Source of the DNA: Oligosphaera ethanolica
GTDB taxonomy: Bacteria > Verrucomicrobiota > Lentisphaeria > Oligosphaerales > Oligosphaeraceae
Direction of reading: 5' to 3'
DNA: 64,000 nucleotides
NCBI RefSeq assembly: GCF_030814695.1
Contig: NZ_JAUSVL010000001.1
Span: 806,001 to 870,000, forward strand
The first letter of the stretch is position 1, and each line of letters begins with the position of its first letter. The notes beneath the pieces were generated by a model. It was not told the origin of the DNA, did not search any database, and saw nothing but the letters and a program-made list of their open reading frames with translations. Shown in pieces: positions 1 through 9,116 of this stretch. Both the position numbers and the translations under genes were made by a program.

Positions 1-258
1 CTGCAGCACGCCATCCTCAACTACAACACCGCCCGGCAACGCCTGGAGCTGGTCAACCACGGCATCGCCGCCGCCAGAGAAACCGTCGCCGCCGAACAGG
101 AACGCTTCCGCCTCGGCGAAAGCACCAGTAGCAACGTCACCGACGCACAGAAAAATCTCACGTCAATCCTACAGCGGCAAAACACCGCCGCCGCTGACCT
201 CTTGCGCGCCAAAGCGAATTTCTATCACGCCATCGGATACTACCTCGGCAATGAATAA
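1..258 (+). CDS. TolC-family outer membrane efflux protein, C-terminal fragment
   Basis: This is the last 85 residues of a protein whose start lies before the window; it ends at a TAA at 256-258. The sequence is strongly helical and contains the pattern RLELVNHGIAAA...EQERFRLGESTSSNVTDAQ, which resembles the second helical repeat of TolC/OMF channels, where a 'RF..G..t..dvldAq..l' pattern is conserved. TolC trimers form the outer-membrane and periplasmic duct of tripartite pumps. The HlyD-type adaptor and two ABC half-transporters that follow on the same strand make it very likely the exit duct of that exporter. The family is clear, but the substrate is not. Confidence 0.85.
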   Translation: MQHAILNYNTARQRLELVNHGIAAARETVAAEQERFRLGESTSSNVTDAQKNLTSILQRQNTAAADLLRAKANFYHAIGYYLGNE

Positions 259-300
259 CACCACAGACTGGCCCGACACCACGTACGAAAGGGGGACGCC

Positions 301-1113
301 ATGCCCATGATGAGCTTTTTCGGTTGGCGTAAAGACGACGAATACGTCGACAAAGATAAAGATAAAAACATCTTCCTGCCCGAAGAGCAGCGCGAGAACC
401 TTGAGCACGACATCGCCATCCTGGATGACGAGGACGGCGCGCACGAGCAGCGGCTGATGAAAGTCGCCGAACGCGAAGTCCAAAGCGCCGCCGAAGACTC
501 CCTCAAAAAACTCCAGGTCGTCAAGATGGGCCGCTGCCCCGTCTGCGGCGAACACCTCAGCCAGCACCTCTCCGCCAATATCTGCGAAGCCTGCGGCTGG
601 CATAAGTACGACATTCCCAAGCAGGGCGGCATCAAAGTCCACCTGCGCAACAACGAGGGACTCGTCGAAGGCGAACGCGCCTACGTGCTCAACAACGGCG
701 ACTGCCTGGTCATCAGCAAGGACGTCGTCACTGCCAAAATTCCCGCCAGCGCTTACGCGTGGGTCGAATACGCCTGGACGGACGACGAGGTCAGCCAGCG
801 CAGCAAAGCCGTCACCGAAATGCTGCAGATTTCCTGCGGCTGGTGCGGCGGCAAATGCGACACCAAAAAGGACGGCTTCCACCTGGTCCACGTCGCTTTT
901 GGCACCACCCAGGAACGCTACTGCTTCTGCTCGGATGACTGCTACGAGGCCTTCCGCAAAATGTACCCGGCGCGCGTCCACCGCAACTGCTACGACCGCA
1001 ACTGCGCCGACTGCAATCTGTGCACCAAACGCTACGGCGACGAAGCCGAGGGCATGCGCGTGCTCGCCAAAGACTTGCTGCGCGCCCCGAGCCTTACCAA
1101 GAAAAAAGAGTAA
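301..1113 (+). CDS. Zinc-finger (zinc ribbon plus TRASH/MYM-like) protein in exporter operon
   Basis: A 270-residue soluble protein without signal peptide or membrane segment. The first 75 residues are charged. A zinc-ribbon-like CPVCG...CEACGW lies at about residues 79-100, and a second cysteine cluster begins with CGWCGGKC near residue 180, continues with YCFCSDDCYEAF near 206 and ends in closely spaced cysteines (NC..NCADCNLC). The FCS..C...F arrangement resembles TRASH/MYM/YHS metal-binding folds. The start is supported by AAAGGGGGA just upstream. It sits between the TolC and HlyD-type genes in the same direction, so it is probably co-transcribed with the exporter, but its role is unknown: metal sensing, assembly, or handling of a substrate are all possible. 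I do not recognise a named family over the full length. Confidence 0.7.
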   Translation: MPMMSFFGWRKDDEYVDKDKDKNIFLPEEQRENLEHDIAILDDEDGAHEQRLMKVAEREVQSAAEDSLKKLQVVKMGRCPVCGEHLSQHLSANICEACGWHKYDIPKQGGIKVHLRNNEGLVEGERAYVLNNGDCLVISKDVVTAKIPASAYAWVEYAWTDDEVSQRSKAVTEMLQISCGWCGGKCDTKKDGFHLVHVAFGTTQERYCFCSDDCYEAFRKMYPARVHRNCYDRNCADCNLCTKRYGDEAEGMRVLAKDLLRAPSLTKKKE

Positions 1114-1179
1114 ACCCGGGCCGCTCCCGCCCGCCACCACGGCCTGTCCCGCATTGTCGGCATAACCAAGGACCACATC

Positions 1180-2289
1180 ATGGGTGACTTGAGAACCACC
1201 ATCGGCGAAAACATTCCCCTACCCAGGCGAGACGCCCGCCGCCGCCGCATCCTCTACGCGGTTCTGGCGCTAGGCGTCATCGGCGGCATCATCTACATCG
1301 GCGCGATCATCAAGATCGACCGCTACACCCTCGCCGCCGGCTACGTGCAGACCGACGAATATGCCGAAGTGCGCCCGCCTGTCACCGGTACCGTCAGCAA
1401 AATCTTCGTCTTCAGCGGCGACAAGGTCAAGGCCGGCGACTTGCTCGTCCAGCTCAATGCCGAGGAAGAAGAGGCGACCCTCGCCGAAACCCGCTCACGT
1501 CTCTCGCGCCTGCAGGTCAACCTCGAACGCCGCAAAGCCGAAATGGACATCGACCTCGAACGCCGCAGCGTCGATCTCGATGAGCAGAAGCGCGACCACG
1601 CCAACAATCTAGCCGTCGCCGAACTGCAGCTGCGCAACGCCCAGACTAAACTCGCACTCACCCAGGAGCTCGTGGACAAGGGCCTCAAGGCCGCCAACAA
1701 CCTCGAAGATGACAAACTCAAGGAACAGCTCGCCCGCGTCAATCTCACCGCCTTCCAGCAGAAGTCCTTCACGGTCTACGAAGAACTGCTCAAACGCGAC
1801 CGCCAAAAATACAACCGCGAGCTGGCCGCCCTCGACGAAGAGATCAACGCCATGGAAGACGCCGTGCGCCGCGCCGAAGCGCGCCTGCGCACCCGACAGG
1901 TCCGCGCGCCGATCGACGGCGTGGTTGTGCGCTATGAATTCGTGGTCGGCGAGCTGCTGCAGCCGGCGACCGTCATCTACGAAATCTTCGGTGGCGACAC
2001 CAACACCCTCAAGCTGCGCATCAACGAACGCTATTCGACCAAGGTGGCCGTCGGCCAGAAGTACAAAGCCCGCCTCAATTCCTTCCGCAGCCTCAACCGG
2101 GTGTACTTCCACGGCACAGTCCAGTACATGCGCAGCGTCATCCAGGCTGAAGGCGAAGCGACGTACCGCGTCATCTACTGCAGCTTCGACCCCGGCGACC
2201 GCCTCATTCCCCCCGGCGCGACCGCCGAAGCGCGCATCTACTACGGCCAGTCGTGCCTGTGGTTCTACTTGTTCAACATCGACCTCTAA
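1180..2289 (+). CDS. HlyD/AcrA-type periplasmic adaptor (membrane fusion protein)
   Basis: 369 residues. One N-terminal membrane anchor at about 25-49 (ILYAVLALGVIGGIIYIG) is followed by a split lipoyl/barrel-sandwich domain: the first half has VRPPVTGTVSKIFVFSGDKVKAGD, here cited in parts around residues 67-90, and the second half has RAPIDGVVV near 242. Between them is a long charged coiled-coil hairpin (about 95-240). A beta-barrel segment completes the C-terminus. Such adaptors link an inner-membrane transporter to TolC. An AAGGA ribosome site precedes the ATG. Its place between TolC and two ABC genes supports a tripartite ABC exporter. The substrate cannot be told from sequence. Confidence 0.88.
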   Translation: MGDLRTTIGENIPLPRRDARRRRILYAVLALGVIGGIIYIGAIIKIDRYTLAAGYVQTDEYAEVRPPVTGTVSKIFVFSGDKVKAGDLLVQLNAEEEEATLAETRSRLSRLQVNLERRKAEMDIDLERRSVDLDEQKRDHANNLAVAELQLRNAQTKLALTQELVDKGLKAANNLEDDKLKEQLARVNLTAFQQKSFTVYEELLKRDRQKYNRELAALDEEINAMEDAVRRAEARLRTRQVRAPIDGVVVRYEFVVGELLQPATVIYEIFGGDTNTLKLRINERYSTKVAVGQKYKARLNSFRSLNRVYFHGTVQYMRSVIQAEGEATYRVIYCSFDPGDRLIPPGATAEARIYYGQSCLWFYLFNIDL

Positions 2290-2403
2290 CAGCGGCGCGG
2301 CCTATGCGCGCCGCAGCACCACGCCAGTCCTGCGGCAGCCCCGCGGCACCGGCGCCGGCGTCTTTCCCCTCAGCATCAAGGCACCGTCCCTCCAGCACCG
2401 ACC

Positions 2404-4197
2404 ATGGCCGACGCAACCGCAAAAAAACCGGATGAGAACAAGCGCAGACTGGGCAACATCAGCAAGATTCTGGTGTTCATGGAGCCCTACTACCTGCAGC
2501 TCTATGCGCTGTTTGGGCTGACGGTCATCCTGTCGATTCTGGCCATGGCACCGCCGTTGGTCACCCGCGCGCTGGTCGACCGCGTCCTCACCAACGGCGA
2601 AACCGAACTGTTCTTCGGCCTCGGCCTGCTGATGATCCTGCTGCCCTTTGTCAGCTCCCTCTGCGGCTACATCCAGTCGCTGAGCATCGCCTACCTCGGC
2701 CAGCGTTTCGTCTTCGACATCCGCAGCGCCCTCTACAAGCACTTCCTGAGCCTGTCGCTGCGTTTCTTCAGCAAGAACAGCGTCGGCAAGCTCGTGTACC
2801 GCCTGATGGGCGACAGCGGCACCGTCCAGCAGATGCTCACCGGCCAGAGCGTCGGCATCATTTCGGACTTGGTCTGCTCATCCTTCGCCATCATTGCGAC
2901 CTTCACCATCAACTGGCGCCTCGCGGTATTGCTGGCGCTCGTCCTGGTCGTCTTTGTCCTTAATTACAACTACACCATCCGGCCCATCATCGTCGCCAGC
3001 CGCGCGGCCCGGTCGGCCTACGACCGCCTCTCCGGCGGCGTGCAAAACCGCCTGGTCGCCAACATGGCGGTGAAGACTTTTGGGGCGGAAAGCCGCGAGC
3101 ACACGGTCTTCCACGAACAGTCCCAGCTGGCCCTGCAGTTCTCGAAGGAACAGGGCATCGCCGGCAATACCTTCTCCATGAACGTCAACCTCATCCAGGC
3201 ACTGGGGCGCTCCCTCATCTTCTTCCTGGGCTGTGGCATGATCCTGCAAGGCGAACTCACCTACGGCGACGTCACCGCCTTCACCGCCTACGCCATGCAG
3301 CTGCTCGGACCCGCCGTGCGCTTCTCGCAGCTTATCAACCAGCTCCAGCAGGTCGCCATCGCCACCGAACGTCTCTTCGAAATCTTCGACGAACTGCCCG
3401 AAGTCGTCAACGACCCCAATCCCATCCCCATCCCGAAAATGCGCGGCCAGGTCGATTTCAATGACGTCCACTTCCACTACGAAGAAGGCAAGCCGGTCCT
3501 GCGCGGCATCACCATCCACGTCAAGCCCGGCGACACCATCGCCCTCATCGGCCCCACCGGCTGCGGCAAAAGCACCATCCTCAATCTCCTCCTGCGCTTC
3601 TATGACATCACCGGCGGCGAGCTGCTCATCGACGGCCATGACATCAAACGCCTGGACCTCCACCAGCTCCGCAAGCAATTCGGCATCGTCCTCCAGGAAT
3701 CGCTGCTCTTCGGCATCAGCATCCGCGAAAACATTCGCTACAGCCGCCCCAGCGCCACCAACGAAGACATCTACAATGCGGCCAAAACCGCCGAAATTCA
3801 CGACTTCATCATGACGCTCAAGGAAGGCTACGATACCCTCGTCGGCGACTACGGCATTGAGCTGTCCGTTGGCCAGAAACAGCGCATCAACATCGCCCGG
3901 GCCATCTGCGCCGACCCGGCCATCCTGATCATGGACGAGGCGACCAGCTCGCTGGACAGCGACTCCGAACAGGCCATCCAGCGCGCGATGGCCAAGGTCC
4001 TCGAGGGCCGTACCAGCTTCGTCGTCGCCCACCGCCTAAGCACCATCAAGAACTCCAATCTGATCATCCTGCTTGACAAAGGCGTCATCCAGGAACAGGG
4101 CACCCACGAAGAACTCATGGCCGTTCCCAACGGCCGCTACCACGACCTATACACCAAGCACATGGGCAAGGGCGTCATCGAAGAAGAACACACCTAG
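2404..4197 (+). CDS. ABC exporter half-transporter, canonical ATPase residues, degenerate signature
   Basis: 597 residues: a six-helix exporter domain (about 30-320) followed by an ATPase domain (about 345-585). Visible motifs are Walker A GPTGCGKST (lysine 389), ABC signature LSVGQ at 487-491 (usual LSGGQ, so the first glycine is valine), Walker B ILIMDE with catalytic glutamate 512, and the H-loop AHRLST with histidine 543. The catalytic glutamate and histidine are therefore intact while the signature is altered. Next to it on the same strand is a second half-transporter with the opposite pattern (canonical signature, altered Glu and His), so the two probably form a heterodimer. A 21-bp gap separates the two genes. 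It fits multidrug, lipid or peptide exporters of the MsbA/BmrCD type. Confidence 0.9.
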   Translation: MADATAKKPDENKRRLGNISKILVFMEPYYLQLYALFGLTVILSILAMAPPLVTRALVDRVLTNGETELFFGLGLLMILLPFVSSLCGYIQSLSIAYLGQRFVFDIRSALYKHFLSLSLRFFSKNSVGKLVYRLMGDSGTVQQMLTGQSVGIISDLVCSSFAIIATFTINWRLAVLLALVLVVFVLNYNYTIRPIIVASRAARSAYDRLSGGVQNRLVANMAVKTFGAESREHTVFHEQSQLALQFSKEQGIAGNTFSMNVNLIQALGRSLIFFLGCGMILQGELTYGDVTAFTAYAMQLLGPAVRFSQLINQLQQVAIATERLFEIFDELPEVVNDPNPIPIPKMRGQVDFNDVHFHYEEGKPVLRGITIHVKPGDTIALIGPTGCGKSTILNLLLRFYDITGGELLIDGHDIKRLDLHQLRKQFGIVLQESLLFGISIRENIRYSRPSATNEDIYNAAKTAEIHDFIMTLKEGYDTLVGDYGIELSVGQKQRINIARAICADPAILIMDEATSSLDSDSEQAIQRAMAKVLEGRTSFVVAHRLSTIKNSNLIILLDKGVIQEQGTHEELMAVPNGRYHDLYTKHMGKGVIEEEHT

Positions 4198-4218
4198 TTC
4201 ACCCCCAAAAAACACGCC

Positions 4219-6237
4219 ATGGGATTTTTCAGCAAAGTCAAAGAGCATCACCGCAACTACCTGTTCCGGCCTCCTAAGCCGGAACGGTCGCGCGCTGGCG
4301 CCAGCGACTGGCCTCTCTACTGGCGTTTCATCCGCGAATACGCCTGGCCCAAACGCTGGTCGCTCATGATCTGCGTGGCCATGGTCGCCATCAATTCCAC
4401 CTCCGTGTACCTCATGTCTTTCTACTCACGGATCGTGGTCGACAATATCCTCGTCATCAAAACCGCCAACACCAGCCAGGCCCCCGTCGAACGGCGCATC
4501 TGGGAACCCGACCGAAATAAATTCACCGTCCAGCGGCCCACTGTCGGCATGGGCAAAAAAATGGACCAGGGCATCATCGCCAGCCACCGCCCCCCCGGCG
4601 CCGGCCGCCGGCTCTTCAACATCGCCCTGGCCTACATGCTCACCCAGATCACCCTAAACTACCTGGCGCGCTTCTCCACCCGCCAGCAAATCATCGTCTC
4701 GCAGGGCATCACTGAAAAACTCCGCGAGGACATGCACCGCAAGGTCCTCGATCTGTCCATGTCCTACCATCAGACCATGAGCCCTGGCCGCCTGCTGTCG
4801 CGTATCCTCTCCGATGTGGACTCCGTCCGCGGCGAGATGATGGGCTTCTTCATGAGCGCGACCCACTGCGTGGCCATGATCACGGTGGGCACCACGGTAT
4901 TGCTTTACGAGGACTGGCGCATGTGCTTGATCGCCGTGGCCATCACGCCTATCTACGCGTGGATGTACCGGCGCAAACGGCCGATCATCCGCCACCTCAA
5001 CCAGGAACAGCGCCACACCAACTCCTGTCTCTATGGCCTGGTCTCCCAGAAGATCGACGGCATGAAGGCCATTCAGGCCTACGCCCGCGAAAAAGGCGAA
5101 GTGCTCAATTTCCACCGCATCTCGGCCTGTTTCATGCGCGACGCGCTGCTCACCCAGCGCATCAGCGCCGCCCTCGGCCGCGAAGCCGGCATCCTCACCA
5201 GCCTCAGCAGCTGCGCCATCTTCCTCTACGGCGGCAAGTTGGTCCTCGACGGCGAGATGTCCCTCGGCCGCATGATGTTCCTCCACTCAACGACCATGAC
5301 CCTCTTCCAGCCCGTGCTCGAATTCACCCAGCTCAGCTTCGTTCTCCAACGCCTGCGCATCGCCCTCCTCCGCGTCACCGGCGTGCTGGACCGCCCGCTC
5401 GAAATCGCCGACGCGCCCGATGCCGTGCCCTTCCCCACCCCCCTGCGCAAAGGCGTCGAAGTCCACAACGTCAGCTTCGCCTACCCCGCCCCCAGCAGCG
5501 AAAAAGAAACCGAAGACGACGCAGTTACCATCGAGGACAGCGCGGCCAAGGACCTGACTGACCGCGTCATCAAGGACGTGTCCTTCTTCGTCCCCGCCGG
5601 CACCTGGCTCTGCATCATGGGCCCCAGCGGCAGCGGCAAAACCACCCTCCTCCACCTGCTGTCCAGGCTCTACGAACCAAGCTACGGCGAAGTCCTCGTC
5701 GATGGCGTCAATCTCCGCAAGGTCCAGCTGCTGTCCCTCCGCCGCGCCGTCGGCATCGTCCCCCAGGAAGCGCAGATCTTCAGCGGCTCCATGCGCGACA
5801 ATATCTGCTACGGCCGCCCCAACGCCACCAACGAACAGATCATGGACGCCGCCAAAGCCGCCCAGCTGCACGATTTCATCCTCGAAATGAAAGTCCAGTA
5901 CGAGACTCTCATCGGCCAAAAGGGCACCAGTCTCTCCGGCGGCCAACGCCAACGCCTCTCGCTTGCCCGCGCGCTTCTCACCAACCCCGAGTTGCTCATC
6001 CTCGACGACTGTACCTCCGCCCTCGACGCCAATACCGAGCAGAAAATACAGGAGACCCTCGCCAAAATCCTCGTCGGCAAAACCGCCATCATGGTCTCCA
6101 TGCGCGTGTCCATGGCCATGCGCTGCCATAAGATCTGCGTCATCGACGAAGGCCGCGTCGCCGAATTCGGCACCCACGACGAATTGCTCAAGCTCAACGG
6201 CTTCTACGCCCGCCTCTACCACCAGCAGACCGAATAA
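4219..6237 (+). CDS. ABC exporter half-transporter with degenerate Walker B and H-loop
   Basis: 672 residues, longer than the usual 580. An extra segment of roughly 60 residues lies between the first two membrane helices (about 75-130), and a charged acidic insertion (SSEKETEDDAVTIED) lies in the ATPase domain before Walker A. Motifs: Walker A GPSGSGK (lysine 474), signature LSGGQ at 572-576, Walker B LLILDD with Asp at 597 where the catalytic Glu is normal, and VSMRVS at the H-loop, where methionine 628 replaces the switch histidine. Site 1 (this Walker A/B/H with the partner's LSVGQ) is thus degenerate and site 2 is canonical, as in asymmetric heterodimers such as TM287/288, BmrCD or TAP. 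It is the last gene of the exporter operon. Confidence 0.9.
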   Translation: MGFFSKVKEHHRNYLFRPPKPERSRAGASDWPLYWRFIREYAWPKRWSLMICVAMVAINSTSVYLMSFYSRIVVDNILVIKTANTSQAPVERRIWEPDRNKFTVQRPTVGMGKKMDQGIIASHRPPGAGRRLFNIALAYMLTQITLNYLARFSTRQQIIVSQGITEKLREDMHRKVLDLSMSYHQTMSPGRLLSRILSDVDSVRGEMMGFFMSATHCVAMITVGTTVLLYEDWRMCLIAVAITPIYAWMYRRKRPIIRHLNQEQRHTNSCLYGLVSQKIDGMKAIQAYAREKGEVLNFHRISACFMRDALLTQRISAALGREAGILTSLSSCAIFLYGGKLVLDGEMSLGRMMFLHSTTMTLFQPVLEFTQLSFVLQRLRIALLRVTGVLDRPLEIADAPDAVPFPTPLRKGVEVHNVSFAYPAPSSEKETEDDAVTIEDSAAKDLTDRVIKDVSFFVPAGTWLCIMGPSGSGKTTLLHLLSRLYEPSYGEVLVDGVNLRKVQLLSLRRAVGIVPQEAQIFSGSMRDNICYGRPNATNEQIMDAAKAAQLHDFILEMKVQYETLIGQKGTSLSGGQRQRLSLARALLTNPELLILDDCTSALDANTEQKIQETLAKILVGKTAIMVSMRVSMAMRCHKICVIDEGRVAEFGTHDELLKLNGFYARLYHQQTE

Positions 6238-6318
6238 TTGCCAGGTGCTTCGCTTGCCGCCATATACGGCTCAGCGGCCATGCCGCTACGATCTTCATGT
6301 CTCGCGTGAGCAAAACCG

Positions 6319-6787
6319 AATTGCCGCCTTTGCCTCACGGTAAGCCGTAACGTTCGCGTCTTCTTATCGGTGGCGTGAATTGCCGCGCAGCGGCAAGACA
6401 TGCCGCCATTCCTCTTCGTATTCTTCGCGCCTTCGCGCCTTCGCGTGAGCAAAAATTGCCATCGCGCCTTTCGGCCGCGTGAATTGCCGCCTTTGCCTCA
6501 CGGTAAGCCGTAACGTTCGCGTCTTCTTATCGGTGGCGTGAATTGCCGCGCAGCGGCAAGACATGCCGCCATTCCTCTTCGTATTCTTCGCGCCTTCGCG
6601 CCTTCGCGTGAGCAAAAATTGCCATCGCGCCTTTCGGCCGCGTGAATTGCCGCCTTTGCCTCACGGTAAGCCGTAACGTTCGCGTCTCCTTATCGGTGGC
6701 GTGAATTGCCGCGCAGCGGCAAGACATGCCGCCATTCCTCTTCGTATTCTTCGCGCCTTCGCGTGAGCAAAAATTGCCATCGCCTCT
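6319..6787. repeat. 163-bp tandem repeat, about 2.9 copies
   Basis: Units begin at 6319, 6482 and 6645 (AATTGCCGCCTTTGCC each time), giving a constant 163-bp period; the third is cut short near 6787 and has lost one CGCCTT sub-repeat. Each unit carries a small perfect hairpin (TTGCCGC-GCA-GCGGCAA). Copies differ by only a few bases, implying recent amplification. It fills the spacer between the ABC exporter genes and the oppositely oriented MBL gene. Minus-strand reading frames through the units are open and repetitive, rich in Arg and Lys, and are probably not genes. Confidence 0.92.
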
Positions 6788-6793
6788 TCGCGT

Positions 6794-6833
6794 AAAAAAA
6801 CGCCGTCCCGCATACGATAGACGGGGGCGGCGT
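6794..6833 (-). terminator. Rho-independent terminator of the MBL-fold gene
   Basis: Read on the minus strand, an AACGCCGCCCCCG / CGGGACGGCGTT hairpin is followed by a run of seven T (6794-6800). It lies just past the stop of the minus-strand gene at 6859. Confidence 0.8.
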
Positions 6834-6858
6834 TGACTGAAACGGCGTAACGTGGTTT

Positions 6859-7695
6859 TCAGATGTCGAGGATCATGCCGTCGCAGGCGACAGTAATGCC
6901 ATGTTTGCCGTAGGTATCGACCATTTCGGCGTGGTTCATGGCGCCGTTATGCGAGAAGTGGTTGGTGACCACGGGCGTATTGGCCTGGATGCAGCCCATA
7001 TCGCGAAGGCGATCACGGAAGGCCACGGTGGTATTGAGACCGAGGTGGCCATTGCGCAGGTCGGCGCTTTTGAGGGTGCCAGTGCTTTCGATGACGGCGG
7101 CGTCAAGTTTGATGTCGGCCAGTGCCTGCCACGACGCATCGGGCAACCAGCCAGTGTCGTTGGCAATGAGGAGGCGTTTGCCGCCACGGCTGATGACGTA
7201 GACCAGCGGCTCCAGTCCCGGTGCGTGGTTGGCAGCCAGAGGCAGCAGATCAATATCGCCATCGCTGCTGGGTACGCCGGCCTGGACCACCTTGGGCACC
7301 AGCAGGAATCTCTCGAAGTTGTGGTCGGGCCGAACCCCGTGGAAATGGGCGAGAATGCGATCGAAGACCGGCTGCGAGCCGATGATGGTCAGTTGATTGC
7401 TGACGTGGCTGAAGTGTGGTGTGAAGCGCCAGTAGAGGTCCACGGGGTTGAGGTGGTCTTCGTGGGGGTGGGTAAAGATGATGCGGCGCAAGTTGACCAA
7501 GTCGATATTGAATTGCGTCACCTGCCAGAAGGCATCGGGGCCGAAGTCCACCATGGTGTCGGCGTCGATCAGATAGCTGCAACGGCGACGAATCTCTTTC
7601 CCGCCACGGGCTTTCGCGGTGGCACAGGTCTGGCAATCGCACCACAATGCCGGTATGGCCTCTGCGGCGGCCGTACCCAAAAACTGCAAACGCAT
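6859..7695 (-). CDS. MBL-fold metallohydrolase (PhnP-like)
   Basis: 278 residues. The N-terminus MRLQFLGTAAAEAIP and the metal-binding THPHEDH motif near residue 76 identify a metallo-beta-lactamase fold. Two cysteines in CDCQTC near residue 20 match the zinc or structural site of PhnP-type cyclic phosphodiesterases ('C.C..C' after the first strand). Other likely ligands are the Asp in IANDTGW and the final His in TNHFSHNG. PhnP hydrolyses 5-phosphoribosyl 1,2-cyclic phosphate, but no phn genes lie nearby, so the substrate is unknown; a phosphodiesterase or related hydrolase is the safest call. It is followed by its own terminator, which suggests a separate unit or the end of the upstream lepB unit. 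Confidence 0.8.
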   Translation of the reverse strand: MRLQFLGTAAAEAIPALWCDCQTCATAKARGGKEIRRRCSYLIDADTMVDFGPDAFWQVTQFNIDLVNLRRIIFTHPHEDHLNPVDLYWRFTPHFSHVSNQLTIIGSQPVFDRILAHFHGVRPDHNFERFLLVPKVVQAGVPSSDGDIDLLPLAANHAPGLEPLVYVISRGGKRLLIANDTGWLPDASWQALADIKLDAAVIESTGTLKSADLRNGHLGLNTTVAFRDRLRDMGCIQANTPVVTNHFSHNGAMNHAEMVDTYGKHGITVACDGMILDI

Positions 7696-7809
7696 CTTCC
7701 ACCTGCTTTCGTTTGAATACTCTCATCTCGCGTTGTATCGATCAACGGCGGCAGAAATTGCCGGAAAATGCCCCGCCAGCCACTACATCAATGCCGCGCC
7801 CCCAGTTCA

Positions 7810-9099
7810 TCAACCTTCGCGCGCTGGACGATTGGGCGGCGTGTCAACGGGCAGCGGTTCGACGCGGTCAACCCAGCCCCAACGGCGGGAGAAGGGCCAC
7901 CAGACAATGGCGGCGGTGCCAATGAGGTTCTTGCGGGGCACGAAGCCCCAGTAGCGACTGTCCTTGCTGTTCTCGCTGTTGTCGCCGAGCATGAAATAAT
8001 GACCACGGGGGATTACAACACTATCGCGGTTATGGCGCAAGAATTGACTGCCGGGCATGTGCGCGTAGCCGCGGTAGCCGCCCTGGCAGCTGTGGATGCG
8101 TTCGAAACCGGGATCGTCCGACGCGTCCAGCAGGCGGAAATCGGCATCGCCGGGCGCCTTCACGTAGAGCTTATGGTTGACGATGCGGAGTTCGTCGCCA
8201 GGCAGACCCACCAGGCGTTTGATGTAGAAACGACCGCCGAAGCCCTGCCCGTCGGGATCAACCAGATTGTCGGTCACGAAGACCATCACGTCGCCGCGCC
8301 GGGGTTCGCGGAAACAGAGACTCGTGCGGTTGACGAAGAGGTGATCGCCCAGGGACAAATAACCGCAGAGCAGCCGCTCGCCCTTCTCGAAGACGCTGCT
8401 GCGCTGCTGGCCGCTGTATTCCTCAATGATCGTCTTGAGGACGGTATTTGGGTCGCCCGGCAATTCGTACATGCGATCACCGACCCACAGATTGGTCTCG
8501 GGAAAAAATGGCCACGACGATCCCGTGGGCAGGAAGCGTTCAAGATTGATTTCGCCGGTCTCGGCGACTTCCAGGAACATGTTGCGACGGGTATAATTCA
8601 GGTAGTTGAAGAAACGCACCGGAAAAGCCGTCGCGGGCGGCTCGGCAGTTGGCTCGAAGTGAATGCCGAAGAGGGTCGGCTGCATGCTCCCGGTGGGAAT
8701 CTTGAAGGGCTGCAAAAAGAGCGCGCGAACGCCGAAGGCCAGACTCAGCGCCACCACAACCACTTCCAGATTCTCGCGCAGCCAGCCCAGCGGCAGCGGC
8801 GCCGGCAGGGCCACGCCGGGCTTGCCGGCCTCGTAGCGGGCAAGGGCGACTTCCTGCGCGGCCTTGTCGCCACTACGGCGCAGCGCGGACAGCTCGTCGA
8901 GCAGCGTCTGGTAGGCCTTGATCTCCGACGCCTTGAACAAATCGCGGCGACGACGCAACTGCTGGCGGTAGTAGCGCTCGAAATCCTTCAAGCGACCGCG
9001 CCGACGCAACGACGGCGGCGACAGCCAGCGCACAATGGTGTTGCCGAACAGAAAATAGAGAATGGCAAGATCAAACAGAACGATGATGTAAACTGGCAT
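7810..9099 (-). CDS. lepB: Signal peptidase I
   Basis: 429 residues, long for the family. After a first membrane segment (about 3-25) comes a charged stretch (30-95) and a second membrane segment (111-128). The catalytic serine is in IPTGSMQPT (Ser138), and the general-base lysine is in GGRFYIKRLVGLPGDE (Lys294). The GDNSENSKDSRYWG box near the C-terminus is also present. The large gap between Ser and Lys (about 155 residues) is an insertion relative to E. coli LepB. The enzyme removes signal peptides from exported proteins at the periplasmic face of the inner membrane. It follows lepA by 17 bp in the same direction, the well-known lepA-lepB pairing. Confidence 0.93.
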   Translation of the reverse strand: MPVYIIVLFDLAILYFLFGNTIVRWLSPPSLRRRGRLKDFERYYRQQLRRRRDLFKASEIKAYQTLLDELSALRRSGDKAAQEVALARYEAGKPGVALPAPLPLGWLRENLEVVVVALSLAFGVRALFLQPFKIPTGSMQPTLFGIHFEPTAEPPATAFPVRFFNYLNYTRRNMFLEVAETGEINLERFLPTGSSWPFFPETNLWVGDRMYELPGDPNTVLKTIIEEYSGQQRSSVFEKGERLLCGYLSLGDHLFVNRTSLCFREPRRGDVMVFVTDNLVDPDGQGFGGRFYIKRLVGLPGDELRIVNHKLYVKAPGDADFRLLDASDDPGFERIHSCQGGYRGYAHMPGSQFLRHNRDSVVIPRGHYFMLGDNSENSKDSRYWGFVPRKNLIGTAAIVWWPFSRRWGWVDRVEPLPVDTPPNRPAREG

Positions 9100-9116
9100 G
9101 GCCGGCTCTTTTCCTC

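Noticed and set aside
6319..6787. Minus-strand Arg/Lys-rich hypothetical proteins
   Set aside because: They are the same sequence repeated with the 163-bp period, without ribosome sites, and arise from the repeat itself.
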